Part shown: positions 43,977 through 53,768 of the stretch, in pieces | Numbering within the stretch: position 1 is the stretch's first letter | Layout of the letters: each line of letters begins with the position of its first letter | DNA from: an uncultured Lactobacillus sp. | GTDB taxonomy: Bacteria > Bacillota > Bacilli > Lactobacillales > Lactobacillaceae | Assembly (NCBI GenBank): GCA_937874185.1 | Contig: CALNAK010000019.1 | Span: 124,001-188,000 of the forward strand | DNA length: 64,000 nt | Reading direction: 5' to 3' | Notes under the pieces: model-generated | Told to the model about the DNA's origin: nothing | Database searches by the model: none | The model's input: only the letters and a program-made list of their open reading frames with translations | Program-made: the position numbers and the translations under genes

Positions 43977-46238
43977 ATGAACTTGAATAACAAACCACTT
44001 AGAAAATTTAAATATATCGTTCCATTATTGTTTATTGGATTCTTGTTGATGAGTTCTTTTTCAACTTTAACACCATTAGTTGTTAAGGCTGATACAGCGG
44101 CAATTCCAGTAAACAAAGATAATGTTACGATTTCAGATGCAGAACAATTATTACAGGCTAGTGCCAGAGCATCATTGGAGCGGTCAATAGATGTATCTGA
44201 TTTTATGTCGCCTTATGAACATAAGGATAAAGTTGATAATGATCAGAGAAAACTTGTTCGAAAATTAACTTCACCGTTAGTTGTTGAAGAAATTAGTCCT
44301 GGAATAACTGAAGGCAATCCTGATCCTACTGGAACATACTTTTTGAGGGCGAATGCTGCCTATATGATTCAATCATATGACAACAGTAATGGTTTGATCT
44401 ATCGAGCTACTATTACGATTCATAGAGTTAGCGATGGTAGTTTGGCTACGAAAGATATTGAGAACTTTGGACTTTCCCGCAGAAGTACGCCTAATTATGG
44501 AACTCAGAAAACCATTAAACCGGGTGGGAAAAAGATTACTAATGGAACCAATGAACTCAGTAATGCAGATAATACTAATAAATCGGTTGATTTAGCTGTC
44601 CATACATTTACACCAGTAAATGGTAGTGGAGGTAGCATTTCATCAGAATTCTATCCAAGCGGAACTAGTGGTGATACTGCAGCCAGAGTTACAGCTAAAT
44701 TAAAGAATAGTGATAATAGTGGAACTACTACTGCTGAAATCAGAATTCTCTATACTGAAACAAGATCTAATAGATATAGTGGTGAGGTTTATTTTGATAA
44801 GTTAGTTAAATTTAATATTGATAAAATTTTAAGAGAACAGATTGTTAAAGATGCAGTAAGAAATGCTAGATCCCAACAAGGTTCAAAAGTTACTGATGGG
44901 AAAGTAAGAATTATCTGGCATGCTTGGTATATAACCTATGAAGGGAAGAAGAAAGTAGCAAAAGAGGATGATGTGCCGGTTGAAAAAATAGCCTACGAAT
45001 ACGATGTTAATTCACCTGCCGCTTCGGATGACTTTAGTAAGATAAATCAAGATGCTTTCAATTTTGAATATCTACTCTATCGAACTACTGGCGAGTTGAA
45101 TGGCTACGGTCAGCCCTACAATCAAAATACCGCCCTTTATTTCTTTCCTGAAATACTAATGAAATATACTGATCCCAAAGGTAAGAATCCGGATAGATAT
45201 CGAACCGTTATTCCTAGGACTATAATAGCTCCAACAATATATCCGGACTCAGATCATATTCCTGAAGTGAAAATGAAAAATTATTTGTATAACAAAACTG
45301 ATAGCAGTAAGGATGAAACAATCTCAGAGGACCCAGATATTGAAGCGGCTAATTATAAGGTTAATGATACGGTTGCAGGAGATAAAATTAAGTTTAAATC
45401 TGAAATACACGAAACCTATGATAGGTATTACGGAAATGGAATGATAACGGATGGAGTATATGAAACACGGATTCCTCGAGGTATGACAATCTCAGATGTT
45501 GAAATGGTCAGCGATACAGGTATCAATCCTGTTATTGATCCTGAAAAAGTTAAGGTAGTGGATGATCCAGATAACGATAAACAATCGATTTTAAAAATAA
45601 CTGATATTTATTTGGATGATAATCCAACTTTCAGTGGAGAAATGAATTATGAATTGACCTTCATGGGGACCGCTCCAGATGACTTCTACGATGACTTTTC
45701 ATTCCAACCAACCTTTGACGGTGTTGGTGGTATAGATCCAGACAAGGAGAATGTGCCAATAAAGCAGGCAGTCGGGGATGTTAACGAAATGACTTTCTCA
45801 GATGAAATTGTTGATCCAGATGGAAAAATTCATTTAGAACCAATGGACATTCACTTTGGCACCATCAACGCTATGGCAAATGAGGGATTTATCAAACATC
45901 GGGAAACGGAAGATGGTGGAGATATTCTGAAAATAACTGATAAACGGCCTGTTAAAAAAGCCGCTCAGATTTCAATCAAAGCTGATTCACTAAAAAAGGA
46001 AGACGACGATTCTATAGAATTTCCAGGGAACCTGATGTTCCACGACAGTATTGGTAATAATCAAATTGTCGAGGGCAATAATCCAGTTGTGATTCACGAA
46101 AGCCAAGAAGGGGAGGAACTTTCCAATATTTTTTGGCAAAAGGATGAAGGATTGTTACTACACGTTCACAAGAAAAAAGTTATCCAACCTGGGAAGTACA
46201 GTACTAAAGTTAGTTGGACCGCAACGGATTCCCTTTGA
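43977..46238 (+). CDS. Secreted surface protein with degenerate WxL domain
   Basis: 753 aa. Signal peptide of about 38 residues (basic start, YIVPLLFIGFLLMSS, cleavage near VVKADT). Large middle of Ig-like/beta repeats with little similarity to named domains (NYELTFMGTAPDDF is a DUF11/WxL-protein-like strand). The C-terminal 140 residues have the WxL layout (IHLEPMDIHFGTIN, DKRPVKKAAQISIKAD, GLLLHVHKKK, GKYSTKVSWTATDSL). The first WxL motif is absent and the last is WTA, so wall binding may be altered. No WxL or DUF916 partner adjoins it. Confidence 0.75.
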   Translation: MNLNNKPLRKFKYIVPLLFIGFLLMSSFSTLTPLVVKADTAAIPVNKDNVTISDAEQLLQASARASLERSIDVSDFMSPYEHKDKVDNDQRKLVRKLTSPLVVEEISPGITEGNPDPTGTYFLRANAAYMIQSYDNSNGLIYRATITIHRVSDGSLATKDIENFGLSRRSTPNYGTQKTIKPGGKKITNGTNELSNADNTNKSVDLAVHTFTPVNGSGGSISSEFYPSGTSGDTAARVTAKLKNSDNSGTTTAEIRILYTETRSNRYSGEVYFDKLVKFNIDKILREQIVKDAVRNARSQQGSKVTDGKVRIIWHAWYITYEGKKKVAKEDDVPVEKIAYEYDVNSPAASDDFSKINQDAFNFEYLLYRTTGELNGYGQPYNQNTALYFFPEILMKYTDPKGKNPDRYRTVIPRTIIAPTIYPDSDHIPEVKMKNYLYNKTDSSKDETISEDPDIEAANYKVNDTVAGDKIKFKSEIHETYDRYYGNGMITDGVYETRIPRGMTISDVEMVSDTGINPVIDPEKVKVVDDPDNDKQSILKITDIYLDDNPTFSGEMNYELTFMGTAPDDFYDDFSFQPTFDGVGGIDPDKENVPIKQAVGDVNEMTFSDEIVDPDGKIHLEPMDIHFGTINAMANEGFIKHRETEDGGDILKITDKRPVKKAAQISIKADSLKKEDDDSIEFPGNLMFHDSIGNNQIVEGNNPVVIHESQEGEELSNIFWQKDEGLLLHVHKKKVIQPGKYSTKVSWTATDSL

Positions 46239-46275
46239 TAGTGTCACTCTACGCAATGTTAAAAAAGTTTTAAAT

Positions 46276-46315
46276 AAGCAGGCTCATCTGGATAAACTAG
46301 TTGAGCCTGCTTTTA
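46276..46315 (+). terminator. Terminator after the second WxL gene
   Basis: AAGCAGGCTCA and TGAGCCTGCTT stem, 15-base loop, short T run. Confidence 0.85.
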
Positions 46316-46358
46316 GTTTGAATTGTATTTTTATTAAACTCGTATAGTAAATAGGAAT

Positions 46359-46440
46359 CTAGCATGGAGCAAAAATTGAAATCGGTTCAGTAGTCGTGTC
46401 CACTACATTCCAACCAAACTTCAATTTTTGTGGAAGGCGG
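46359..46440 (-). repeat. Structured intergenic repeat, copy H (type 1, reverse, inner arms deleted)
   Basis: Only 82 bp: both ends and the outer arm of type 1 are kept (AAATTGAAATCGGTTC, ACTTCAATTTTT), but the two inner hairpins are missing between TCAGTAGT and CGTGTCC. Confidence 0.8.
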
Positions 46441-46582
46441 AACGATAATACCAATCAACTATAGAAAGAACTAAATTCTAGTCTTTGCCTTTCGCTCTCA
46501 CACCAAAAATTTGCTACAATATAAACAGCTATTTTAAGTTAGACAAAATTTATTTTCACATAAGATTTGAGGGATTTTTAAA

Positions 46583-48823
46583 TTGGACGAAACTATGTTG
46601 CAAGGCCTTAATACTGAACAGAAACAAGCTGTTAAGGCAACTGAAGGACCACTTTTGATCATGGCTGGTGCCGGTTCTGGTAAAACTCGTGTTTTAACTC
46701 ACCGTGTCGCTTTCTTGATTGAAGAAAAAAATGTCATGCCTTGGCATGTTTTGGCAATCACTTTTACAAATAAAGCTGCCAAAGAAATGAAAGAAAGAAT
46801 TGGTAAATTACTGGATGAATCTGCCAATGATGTTTGGGTATCAACATTCCATTCTCTTTGTGTACGAATTTTAAGAAGAGATATCGACAAGATGGGCAAG
46901 CCTAAGACATTTACTATCGCTGATCCTGGTGAGCAACGTGTTTTGATGAAGCAAATTTTGACAAAGATGAATCTTGATCCTAAGAGATACGATCCTCGTG
47001 CACTCTTGGGAACTATTAGTAATGCCAAAAATGAATTACAAACACCGGAAGTTTATGCAAAAGCTGCTGCAACTCCTTATGAACAAACAGTTGCTAGTGT
47101 TTATGACGCTTATGCAAAGGCAATGGATCGTAATAATTCACTTGATTTTGATGATCTTATCATGCAAACAAGTGAATTGTTCGACCAGAATCCAGATGTC
47201 CTAGAAAAGTATCAAGAAAAATTCCAATATATTCACGTTGATGAATATCAGGATACCAATGAAGCTCAATATAAATTGGTTAAGCAACTTGGTGCTAAGT
47301 ATCGTAACGTCTGTGTTGTTGGTGATGCTGACCAGAGTATTTATGGTTGGCGTGGTGCTAATATTCAAAACATCATGAACTTTGAAAAGGATTATCCTGA
47401 AGCAACAACAATTAAATTGGAACAAAATTATCGTTCAACAAAAACTATTTTGAAAGCGGCTAATGAGGTTATTAACCATAACTCCAACCGTAATCCTAAG
47501 GAACTTTGGACTGATAATAAAGACGGCGAGAAAATTAAATTCTATCGTGGTCAAAATGAAAAAGATGAATCACTTTATGTGGTCGATCAAATTAAGAATT
47601 TACTCTTACAAGGCTTTAACTATGGTGATTTTGCGGTTCTTTATAGAACTAATGCGCAATCACGTAGCTTTGAAGATAGTCTTATGAAAGCCAATATGCC
47701 TTATAAAATTATTGGTGGACACAAGTTCTACGACCGAAAAGAAATTAAAGATGTCTTGGCCTATCTCAGATTAGTTGCTAACCATGATGATTCAATGAGT
47801 TATCAACGTGTTATCAACAGTCCTAAACGTGGAATTGGACCAGGAACAATTGAAAAATTACAGAACTACGCTGATGAACATAATTGGTCATTGTTGGAAG
47901 CTAGTGAGAACATCGAACTTTCTCCATTGGCTGCACGTCCAAGAAAAACTATTGGTAACTTTGCCAAAGTAATCGATGATTTAACTAAGTTAGCTGAAAC
48001 TGAATCTATGACTGTTTTGATGAATCATTTACTTGATGACTCCGGATATGTTGAAGAATTGAAGCAACAAGATAATCTTGAGGCTCAAGCAAGAATTGAG
48101 AATATTGAAGAACTTTTAACTGTTACAACACAATTTGATCAAGGCTATGAACCAGATCCAGACGTTGATGAAACCCGTTTAACGACTTTCTTAACTGAAT
48201 TGTCATTGGTTAGTGACCAAGATGATATTGAAGAAGAACAAAAAGAAGTTACTTTGATGACACTTCACGCTGCCAAGGGCTTGGAATTTCCAGTCGTCTT
48301 CTTAGTTGGTATGGAAGAGGGAATTTTCCCATTGGGACGTTCACTTCTTAAAGAAGATGACCTTGAAGAGGAACGCCGTCTAGCCTACGTTGGTATTACT
48401 CGTGCTGAAAAGAGACTATACTTAACCAACGCCTTTAGCCGTATGCTTTATGGACGTCTCCAAAATAATGCGACATCACGTTTCGTTGAAGAAATTAATG
48501 ATGATGCATTAGAACGTGTTAATACGAATGCTGGAAATATTGGTGGACCTAAAGAATCTAGTTTGCCATTTAGTCAACGTCGTCGTAGAGCTGCTACTGC
48601 AGCAACCTTCCAATCACCAACGCTTAAAGCCAAGGGTGCTCAAGGTGCTGAAAAATTGGCATGGAATGTCGGTGATAAAGTCGATCACAAGAAGTGGGGC
48701 CGTGGAACTGTCGTTAAAGTTAACGGTCAAGGTACGACAGCTGAATTAGATATAGCCTTCAAAGAACAAGGAGTTAAGCGTCTTTTAGCTGAATATGCAC
48801 CAATTACAAAAGTTACTGATTAA
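46583..48823 (+). CDS. pcrA: ATP-dependent DNA helicase PcrA (UvrD/Rep family)
   Basis: 3'-5' helicase for repair and replication restart. 746 aa, full family length. Walker A MAGAGSGKTRVLTHR; Ia AITFTNKAAKEMKER; Walker B VDEYQDTNEAQY; motif III GDADQSIYGWRGA; QNYRST; motif V TLMTLHAAKGLEFPVVFLVG; VI RRLAYVGITRAEKRLYL. The C-terminal Tudor-like tail VGDKVDHKKWGRGTVV is as in PcrA. TTG 46583 is used because GAGGG lies 9 bases upstream. First gene of the conserved pcrA-ligA-camS-gatCAB-dagK block. Confidence 0.97.
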   Translation: MDETMLQGLNTEQKQAVKATEGPLLIMAGAGSGKTRVLTHRVAFLIEEKNVMPWHVLAITFTNKAAKEMKERIGKLLDESANDVWVSTFHSLCVRILRRDIDKMGKPKTFTIADPGEQRVLMKQILTKMNLDPKRYDPRALLGTISNAKNELQTPEVYAKAAATPYEQTVASVYDAYAKAMDRNNSLDFDDLIMQTSELFDQNPDVLEKYQEKFQYIHVDEYQDTNEAQYKLVKQLGAKYRNVCVVGDADQSIYGWRGANIQNIMNFEKDYPEATTIKLEQNYRSTKTILKAANEVINHNSNRNPKELWTDNKDGEKIKFYRGQNEKDESLYVVDQIKNLLLQGFNYGDFAVLYRTNAQSRSFEDSLMKANMPYKIIGGHKFYDRKEIKDVLAYLRLVANHDDSMSYQRVINSPKRGIGPGTIEKLQNYADEHNWSLLEASENIELSPLAARPRKTIGNFAKVIDDLTKLAETESMTVLMNHLLDDSGYVEELKQQDNLEAQARIENIEELLTVTTQFDQGYEPDPDVDETRLTTFLTELSLVSDQDDIEEEQKEVTLMTLHAAKGLEFPVVFLVGMEEGIFPLGRSLLKEDDLEEERRLAYVGITRAEKRLYLTNAFSRMLYGRLQNNATSRFVEEINDDALERVNTNAGNIGGPKESSLPFSQRRRRAATAATFQSPTLKAKGAQGAEKLAWNVGDKVDHKKWGRGTVVKVNGQGTTAELDIAFKEQGVKRLLAEYAPITKVTD

Positions 48824-48835
48824 GAGGTGAGAGGC

Positions 48836-50854
48836 ATGGCAGAACTAACAAAAGAACAAGCCAGTCAAGAATTAGATAAAATTCGTCCGCAATTGAATAG
48901 TTATCGTGATGCTTATTACACTAAGGATGCTCCAGTAGTTGAAGATAATGTTTATGACAAACTTTATAATCGTCTATTAGAACTAGAACAACAGTATCCT
49001 GAATTAGTAACACCAGATTCACCTTCACAACAAGTCGGGGATGTAACGCTACCTGATTTCAATAAAGTTACACATGATATTCCAATGCTTTCGATGGGAG
49101 ATGTGTTTTCTGAAGCTGAATTAGCTGATTTTAACGATCGAATTGAAAAAAATGTTGGACATGAGGTCGATTATAATGTTGAATTAAAAATTGATGGTTT
49201 ATCTCTTTCATTAATTTATGAAAATGGTATCTTAGTTCAAGGCTCAACTCGTGGTAACGGAACTATTGGCGAGAATGTAACTGAGAACGTTAAAACAATC
49301 AAAGATATTCCCCAGAAATTAACTCGTCCATTATCATTAGAAGTTCGTGGCGAGTGTTTTATGTCTAAGAAAGAGTTTTTACGTTTAAATCAAGAACGTG
49401 AAAATGAGGGACAACAAGTTTTCGCTAATCCACGGAATGCGGCTGCCGGAAGTTTGCGTCAGTTAGATCCAAAGATTACTGCCAAAAGAAAGCTTGATAC
49501 GTTCATGTATACTATTGTTACGTTTGATGGTTTGAATGTGACAACTCAGCATGAAGCCTTGGAAACATTGTCTGAATTAGGCTTCAATGTTAATCCCACA
49601 GCCCAAGTGACTACTGGCTTACAAGGCGTCAAAGACTTCATTGAACATTACGGTGAAATTCGTGATGATCTTGATTATGGAATCGATGGTGTTGTCTTAA
49701 AAGTTGATGACCTAGCAATTCAACGTGATTTGGGTAATACTGTTAAAGTCCCTCGTTGGGAGATTGCCTATAAGTTCCCACCTGAACAAGCTGAATCAAA
49801 AGTTTTGGAGATTACTTGGACCATTGGTCGGACTGGTGTTTTAACACCAACAGCGGTCATGAATCCAGTTAGTTTAGCTGGAACAACAGTTGCTCGTGCT
49901 ACTTTGCATAATGAAGATATGATTCGTCAAAAGGATATTCGAGTTGGCGATACAGTTTTACTTCATAAAGCTGGAGATATTATTCCAGAAGTTTCACAAG
50001 TTATTTTGAGTAAACGTCCCAAGGATTCAGTACCAGCAGAGATTCCAACACATTGTCCATACTGTGATTCAGAATTGATTCACTTGGAAGATGAAGTGGC
50101 TCTACGTTGTATCAATCCTAAGTGTCCAGCTCAAGTGAAAGAACAATTGACTCACTTTGCTTCCAGAAATGCGATGAACATTGAGGGTTTAGGACCAAAG
50201 ATTATCGAACAGCTTTATACCAAAGAGTTGATCAAAGATGTTGCGGACTTGTATAAGTTAACAGCTGATGATTTAGCTACTTTGGAAGGTTTCAAAGAGA
50301 AATCCATCAATAATTTGTTAACAGCAATTGATAATTCAAAGAGTAATTCGGTTGAACGTTTGCTCTTTGGTTTAGGAATTCGTCATGTCGGTGCTAAAGC
50401 TGCCAGAATTTTATCAGAAAGCTTTGGTAATTTGGATAATTTGATAGCAGCTTCTAAGGAAGAAATCCTCGAAGTTAATACAATGGGTGAAATAATTGCC
50501 AATAGTATTTCAACTTATTTTGCCAATGACGATGTCAAAAAGTTGATTAATGAACTAAAATCAGTAAATATTAATATGAATTTCATCGGTAGTTCAAATT
50601 CTAATGAAACAAACGGTCACTTTACTGATAAAATAATTGTTATAACCGGAACATTACAAAATTATAAACGTTCAGAATTGTCGGAAAGACTCGAAAATCT
50701 TGGTGCCAATGTTACAAGTTCAGTCACTAAAAAGACTGACATGTTGATTGCTGGTGAAAAAGCTGGTAGTAAACTAACTAAGGCACAACAATTAGGAACA
50801 CAGATTATTGATGAAGCAACATTATCCGATTATCTGGATGATGCCAAAGATTAG
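48836..50854 (+). CDS. ligA: NAD+-dependent DNA ligase
   Basis: Seals nicks using NAD+. 672 aa. N-terminal Ia domain; adenylation motif VELKIDGLSLSLIYE with the AMP-bound Lys; RGNGTIGENVTENVKTI; OB fold; four-Cys zinc finger (CPYCDSELI, CINPKCPAQV); helix-hairpin-helix repeats; C-terminal BRCT (KIIVITGTLQNYKRSEL). ATG 48836 is chosen with AGAGGTGAGAGG upstream; GTG 48827 overlaps that site. 12 bases after pcrA. Confidence 0.97.
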   Translation: MAELTKEQASQELDKIRPQLNSYRDAYYTKDAPVVEDNVYDKLYNRLLELEQQYPELVTPDSPSQQVGDVTLPDFNKVTHDIPMLSMGDVFSEAELADFNDRIEKNVGHEVDYNVELKIDGLSLSLIYENGILVQGSTRGNGTIGENVTENVKTIKDIPQKLTRPLSLEVRGECFMSKKEFLRLNQERENEGQQVFANPRNAAAGSLRQLDPKITAKRKLDTFMYTIVTFDGLNVTTQHEALETLSELGFNVNPTAQVTTGLQGVKDFIEHYGEIRDDLDYGIDGVVLKVDDLAIQRDLGNTVKVPRWEIAYKFPPEQAESKVLEITWTIGRTGVLTPTAVMNPVSLAGTTVARATLHNEDMIRQKDIRVGDTVLLHKAGDIIPEVSQVILSKRPKDSVPAEIPTHCPYCDSELIHLEDEVALRCINPKCPAQVKEQLTHFASRNAMNIEGLGPKIIEQLYTKELIKDVADLYKLTADDLATLEGFKEKSINNLLTAIDNSKSNSVERLLFGLGIRHVGAKAARILSESFGNLDNLIAASKEEILEVNTMGEIIANSISTYFANDDVKKLINELKSVNINMNFIGSSNSNETNGHFTDKIIVITGTLQNYKRSELSERLENLGANVTSSVTKKTDMLIAGEKAGSKLTKAQQLGTQIIDEATLSDYLDDAKD

Positions 50855-50864
50855 GAGAACAGTT

Positions 50865-51998
50865 TTGAAAAAATTCTTAAAAACTACATCGTTATTGCTG
50901 ATGTGCTCATTTCTTTTAGCTGCCTGTGGTAATTTACAAGATTCTAGTTTGTCATCAGGTGGTGGCGATTCAGGCAAGAGTTCTGTCCAGACAACAACAT
51001 CGTCTGACTCAAGTAATTACGATGTTTTATTAAGTGGTGGAAAATATAAGACTAGTCCGATTTCTGGGGTAACTGCCGCTAATAATAGTAATCAATTCAA
51101 TAGTAGAAGTTTTGAAAGTGGCTTGATGAGTTTGTCGAGAAAACAATTTTCAACAAATTCATATGTTTTCCAAGAAGGCCAAGTATTAACTGCTAGTACT
51201 GTATCTGATTGGTTGGGTAGAAAGTCTAAGAAAAATAGTCTTGGCTTGAATCCAGCTTCAAACGGTTCAACTGATGAAAATAAACGTGCACCAATGTATT
51301 TTCAACAAATGCTTGAAGAAGATTATTTAACAAAGCAGGATGGAAAATATAAATTAACAGGGATGTCAATCGGTATTGCGATGAATAAGATTGATTATTA
51401 CCAAAAGAAACAATATGGTGCGACTTATAAAACAAATATTTCCCGTGAAGCACAACAAGAACAAGGTCAACGGATTGCTAAAGAAGTAGTTAAACGTCTC
51501 CGTGCCAATAAAGAAGTCGGCAACATCCCAATCGTTGTTGGCTTGTATTCTGTTGCACCGGAGGATACTTTAGTAGGTGGTACTTATTTCCAATATTCAG
51601 TAAGTAAGAGTAGTGATTTAGGTAAATGGAGTGATCTTGGTTATAAGAATCAAATGTTACCAACCGTTAATGGTGAAACAGCTATTAATAGTGGTGATTC
51701 AGATTCCTTTACTAACTTTAAGAGCAACATTCAAAATTACTTCCCTAATCTTTCTGGAGTAACTGCCCAAGCTCATTACGATGGAACTAATTTGAAATCA
51801 ATGGATATTACAATTAATACTCAGTTTGATGGATTGGCTCAAGTAACCAGCTTTACACAGTTTGTTCAACAGAGTGCTTCGAAGTACTTGCCATCTGGGG
51901 CAAACTTAGATATCAATATTCAAACTGTTGATTCGCAACAATCCGTTGTGACACGTACGAACGGTAAATTCTATTCACACGTTTATGATGCAGATTAA
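50865..51998 (+). CDS. camS: CamS family lipoprotein (sex-pheromone precursor family)
   Basis: 377 aa. Lipobox LLAACGN at about residue 22, so it is lipid-anchored on the outer face of the membrane. The C-terminal domain (VGLYSVAPEDTLVGGTYF) is the CamS domain. In enterococci and staphylococci the signal peptide of this lipoprotein gives a pheromone-like peptide; the protein's own role is unclear. TTG 50865 is chosen because AGGAG lies 7 bases upstream and it gives a normal signal peptide; the longer frame from 50808 would lie inside ligA. Confidence 0.92.
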   Translation: MKKFLKTTSLLLMCSFLLAACGNLQDSSLSSGGGDSGKSSVQTTTSSDSSNYDVLLSGGKYKTSPISGVTAANNSNQFNSRSFESGLMSLSRKQFSTNSYVFQEGQVLTASTVSDWLGRKSKKNSLGLNPASNGSTDENKRAPMYFQQMLEEDYLTKQDGKYKLTGMSIGIAMNKIDYYQKKQYGATYKTNISREAQQEQGQRIAKEVVKRLRANKEVGNIPIVVGLYSVAPEDTLVGGTYFQYSVSKSSDLGKWSDLGYKNQMLPTVNGETAINSGDSDSFTNFKSNIQNYFPNLSGVTAQAHYDGTNLKSMDITINTQFDGLAQVTSFTQFVQQSASKYLPSGANLDINIQTVDSQQSVVTRTNGKFYSHVYDAD

Positions 51999-52011
51999 AA
52001 AGGAGAAACAA

Positions 52012-52311
52012 ATGATTTCAAAAGAAGAAATTTTACACGTTGCTAAGCTAGCTAACCTAAAACTTCAAGACGATGAAGTTGATGATTTTGTTAGTCAATT
52101 AGGTCAAATTGTTGAAATGGAAGGCAATTTAGCTGACGTTGATACAACAGGCGTAGAACCAACTTACAACATGGGTGACACTAATACCGTCTTTCGTGAA
52201 GATAAGGGTATTCATACTCAAACTAGAGAACAAATGCTTGAAAATGTTCCCGAAACTGACAATAACCTTATTAAAGTTCCAACAATTGTGGACAAGGAGG
52301 ACGATGAATAG
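52012..52311 (+). CDS. gatC: Asp/Glu-tRNA amidotransferase subunit C
   Basis: Small subunit that wraps GatA and GatB. 99 aa. ISKEEILHVAKLANLKL at the N-terminus, DTTGVEPTYNM, and NLIKVPTIVD at the C-terminus, the usual GatC pattern. AAGGAG lies 7 bases before ATG 52012. Its stop codon overlaps the gatA GTG start by one base. Confidence 0.95.
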   Translation: MISKEEILHVAKLANLKLQDDEVDDFVSQLGQIVEMEGNLADVDTTGVEPTYNMGDTNTVFREDKGIHTQTREQMLENVPETDNNLIKVPTIVDKEDDE

Positions 52312-53768
52312 TGGATTACATGAAGGAAACAATCGATTCATTGCACAAGAAATTAGCTGACAAAGAATTGACTTCTGAAGAACTAACTAACCAAACTTTG
52401 GATAACATTAACGCAAAACAAAAGGATCTTAATACTTTTATTACTGTTAATGACAAAGCTGTTGAAGCTGCCAAAAAAGTTGATGAGGATGGAATCAAAG
52501 GGCCATTATCAGGTATTCCTATCGCCATCAAAGATAACATTGTAACTAACGGTATTAAGACAACTGCTGCAAGTAAAATCTTGTACAATTTCATGCCTGT
52601 TTACAGTGCTACCGTAATGGAAAAATTAGAGGCTGCTGGTGCAATTGATGCTGGTAAGACTAACCTTGATGAATTTGCTATGGGTTCATCTACTGAAACT
52701 TCATATTACAAGACTTCAGTTAATCCATGGGACTTTAGCCGTGTTCCTGGTGGTTCTTCAGGTGGTTCTGCCGCTGCTGTTGCTGCTGGTGAAGTAGTTG
52801 CTGCTTTAGGTACAGATACTGGTGGTTCAATCAGACAACCTTCTGCATTCAATGGTATCTTCGGAATCAAACCAACTTATGGTCGTGTTTCTCGTTGGGG
52901 TGTTATCGCCTTTGCATCAAGTCTTGACCAAGTTGGTGTTATGTCAAAACGTGTTGAAGACTCAGCTACTGTTCTAGCAACGATTGCAGGTCATGATGAT
53001 CACGATTCAACAAGTTCAAACGAACCTGTTCCTGATTACCGTGCTAACTTGAATAAAGATATGACAGGTGTTAAGATTGCTGTTCCTAAGGAATTCTGGC
53101 ATGAAGGAACTCATCCTGATGTTGTTGAAAGCACAAAGAAAGCTTTGGACGCTTACAAGAAGATGGGTGCTACTGTTGAGGAAGTTAGTCTACCAACATT
53201 GAAGCATGCTGTTGAAGTTTATTATGTCTTGGCATCTAGTGAAGCTTCATCTAACCTACAAAGATATGATGGTGTTAGATATGGTTACCGTGCTAAGGAT
53301 GTTAAGAACATCAATGATTTATTCGTTAACTCAAGATCAGAAGGTTTTGGTGACGAAGTAAAACGTCGTATTATGCTTGGAACATTTGCCTTATCTGCAG
53401 GTGCTTACGATGCATACTTTAAGAAAGCTGCTCAAGTTAGAACTATGTTCATTGAGGAATTGAGTGCTGTCTTAGATAAATATGACTTAATTATGGGACC
53501 TTCAACAACTTCACCTGCTTTCAAGATTGGTGAAAAGGTTGATGATCCATTGGCAATGTATATGAATGATATTTTGACTATTCCTGCTAACTTGGCTGGA
53601 CTTCCAGCTGCTTCAGTTCCCGCAGGATTGGCTGAAGGCTTACCAGTTGGTCTACAAATCATTGGTAAACCATTTGCTGAACAAGCTGTTCTAAATGCCG
53701 CATATGCATTACAAGAAGAAAATAAATTTTATGAAAAAATACCAACTGCACTCAAGGGGGAAGACTAA
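52311..53768 (+). CDS. gatA: Asp/Glu-tRNA amidotransferase subunit A (amidase)
   Basis: Releases ammonia from glutamine and, with GatB, converts Glu-tRNA-Gln to Gln-tRNA-Gln. 485 aa amidase-signature enzyme. Ser-Ser-Lys triad: Lys in IPIAIKDNI, and the Gly/Ser block VPGGSSGGSAAAVAAGEV with TGGSIRQPSAFNG. GTG 52311 is chosen because AAGGAGG (52294-52300) is 10 bases upstream; ATG 52320 would be 19 away. It overlaps gatC and gatB. Confidence 0.96.
   Translation: MDYMKETIDSLHKKLADKELTSEELTNQTLDNINAKQKDLNTFITVNDKAVEAAKKVDEDGIKGPLSGIPIAIKDNIVTNGIKTTAASKILYNFMPVYSATVMEKLEAAGAIDAGKTNLDEFAMGSSTETSYYKTSVNPWDFSRVPGGSSGGSAAAVAAGEVVAALGTDTGGSIRQPSAFNGIFGIKPTYGRVSRWGVIAFASSLDQVGVMSKRVEDSATVLATIAGHDDHDSTSSNEPVPDYRANLNKDMTGVKIAVPKEFWHEGTHPDVVESTKKALDAYKKMGATVEEVSLPTLKHAVEVYYVLASSEASSNLQRYDGVRYGYRAKDVKNINDLFVNSRSEGFGDEVKRRIMLGTFALSAGAYDAYFKKAAQVRTMFIEELSAVLDKYDLIMGPSTTSPAFKIGEKVDDPLAMYMNDILTIPANLAGLPAASVPAGLAEGLPVGLQIIGKPFAEQAVLNAAYALQEENKFYEKIPTALKGED

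Noticed and set aside
50808..50864. Longer camS start inside ligA
   Set aside because: The TTG at 50865 has AGGAG at proper distance and yields a normal lipoprotein signal; the longer form does not.
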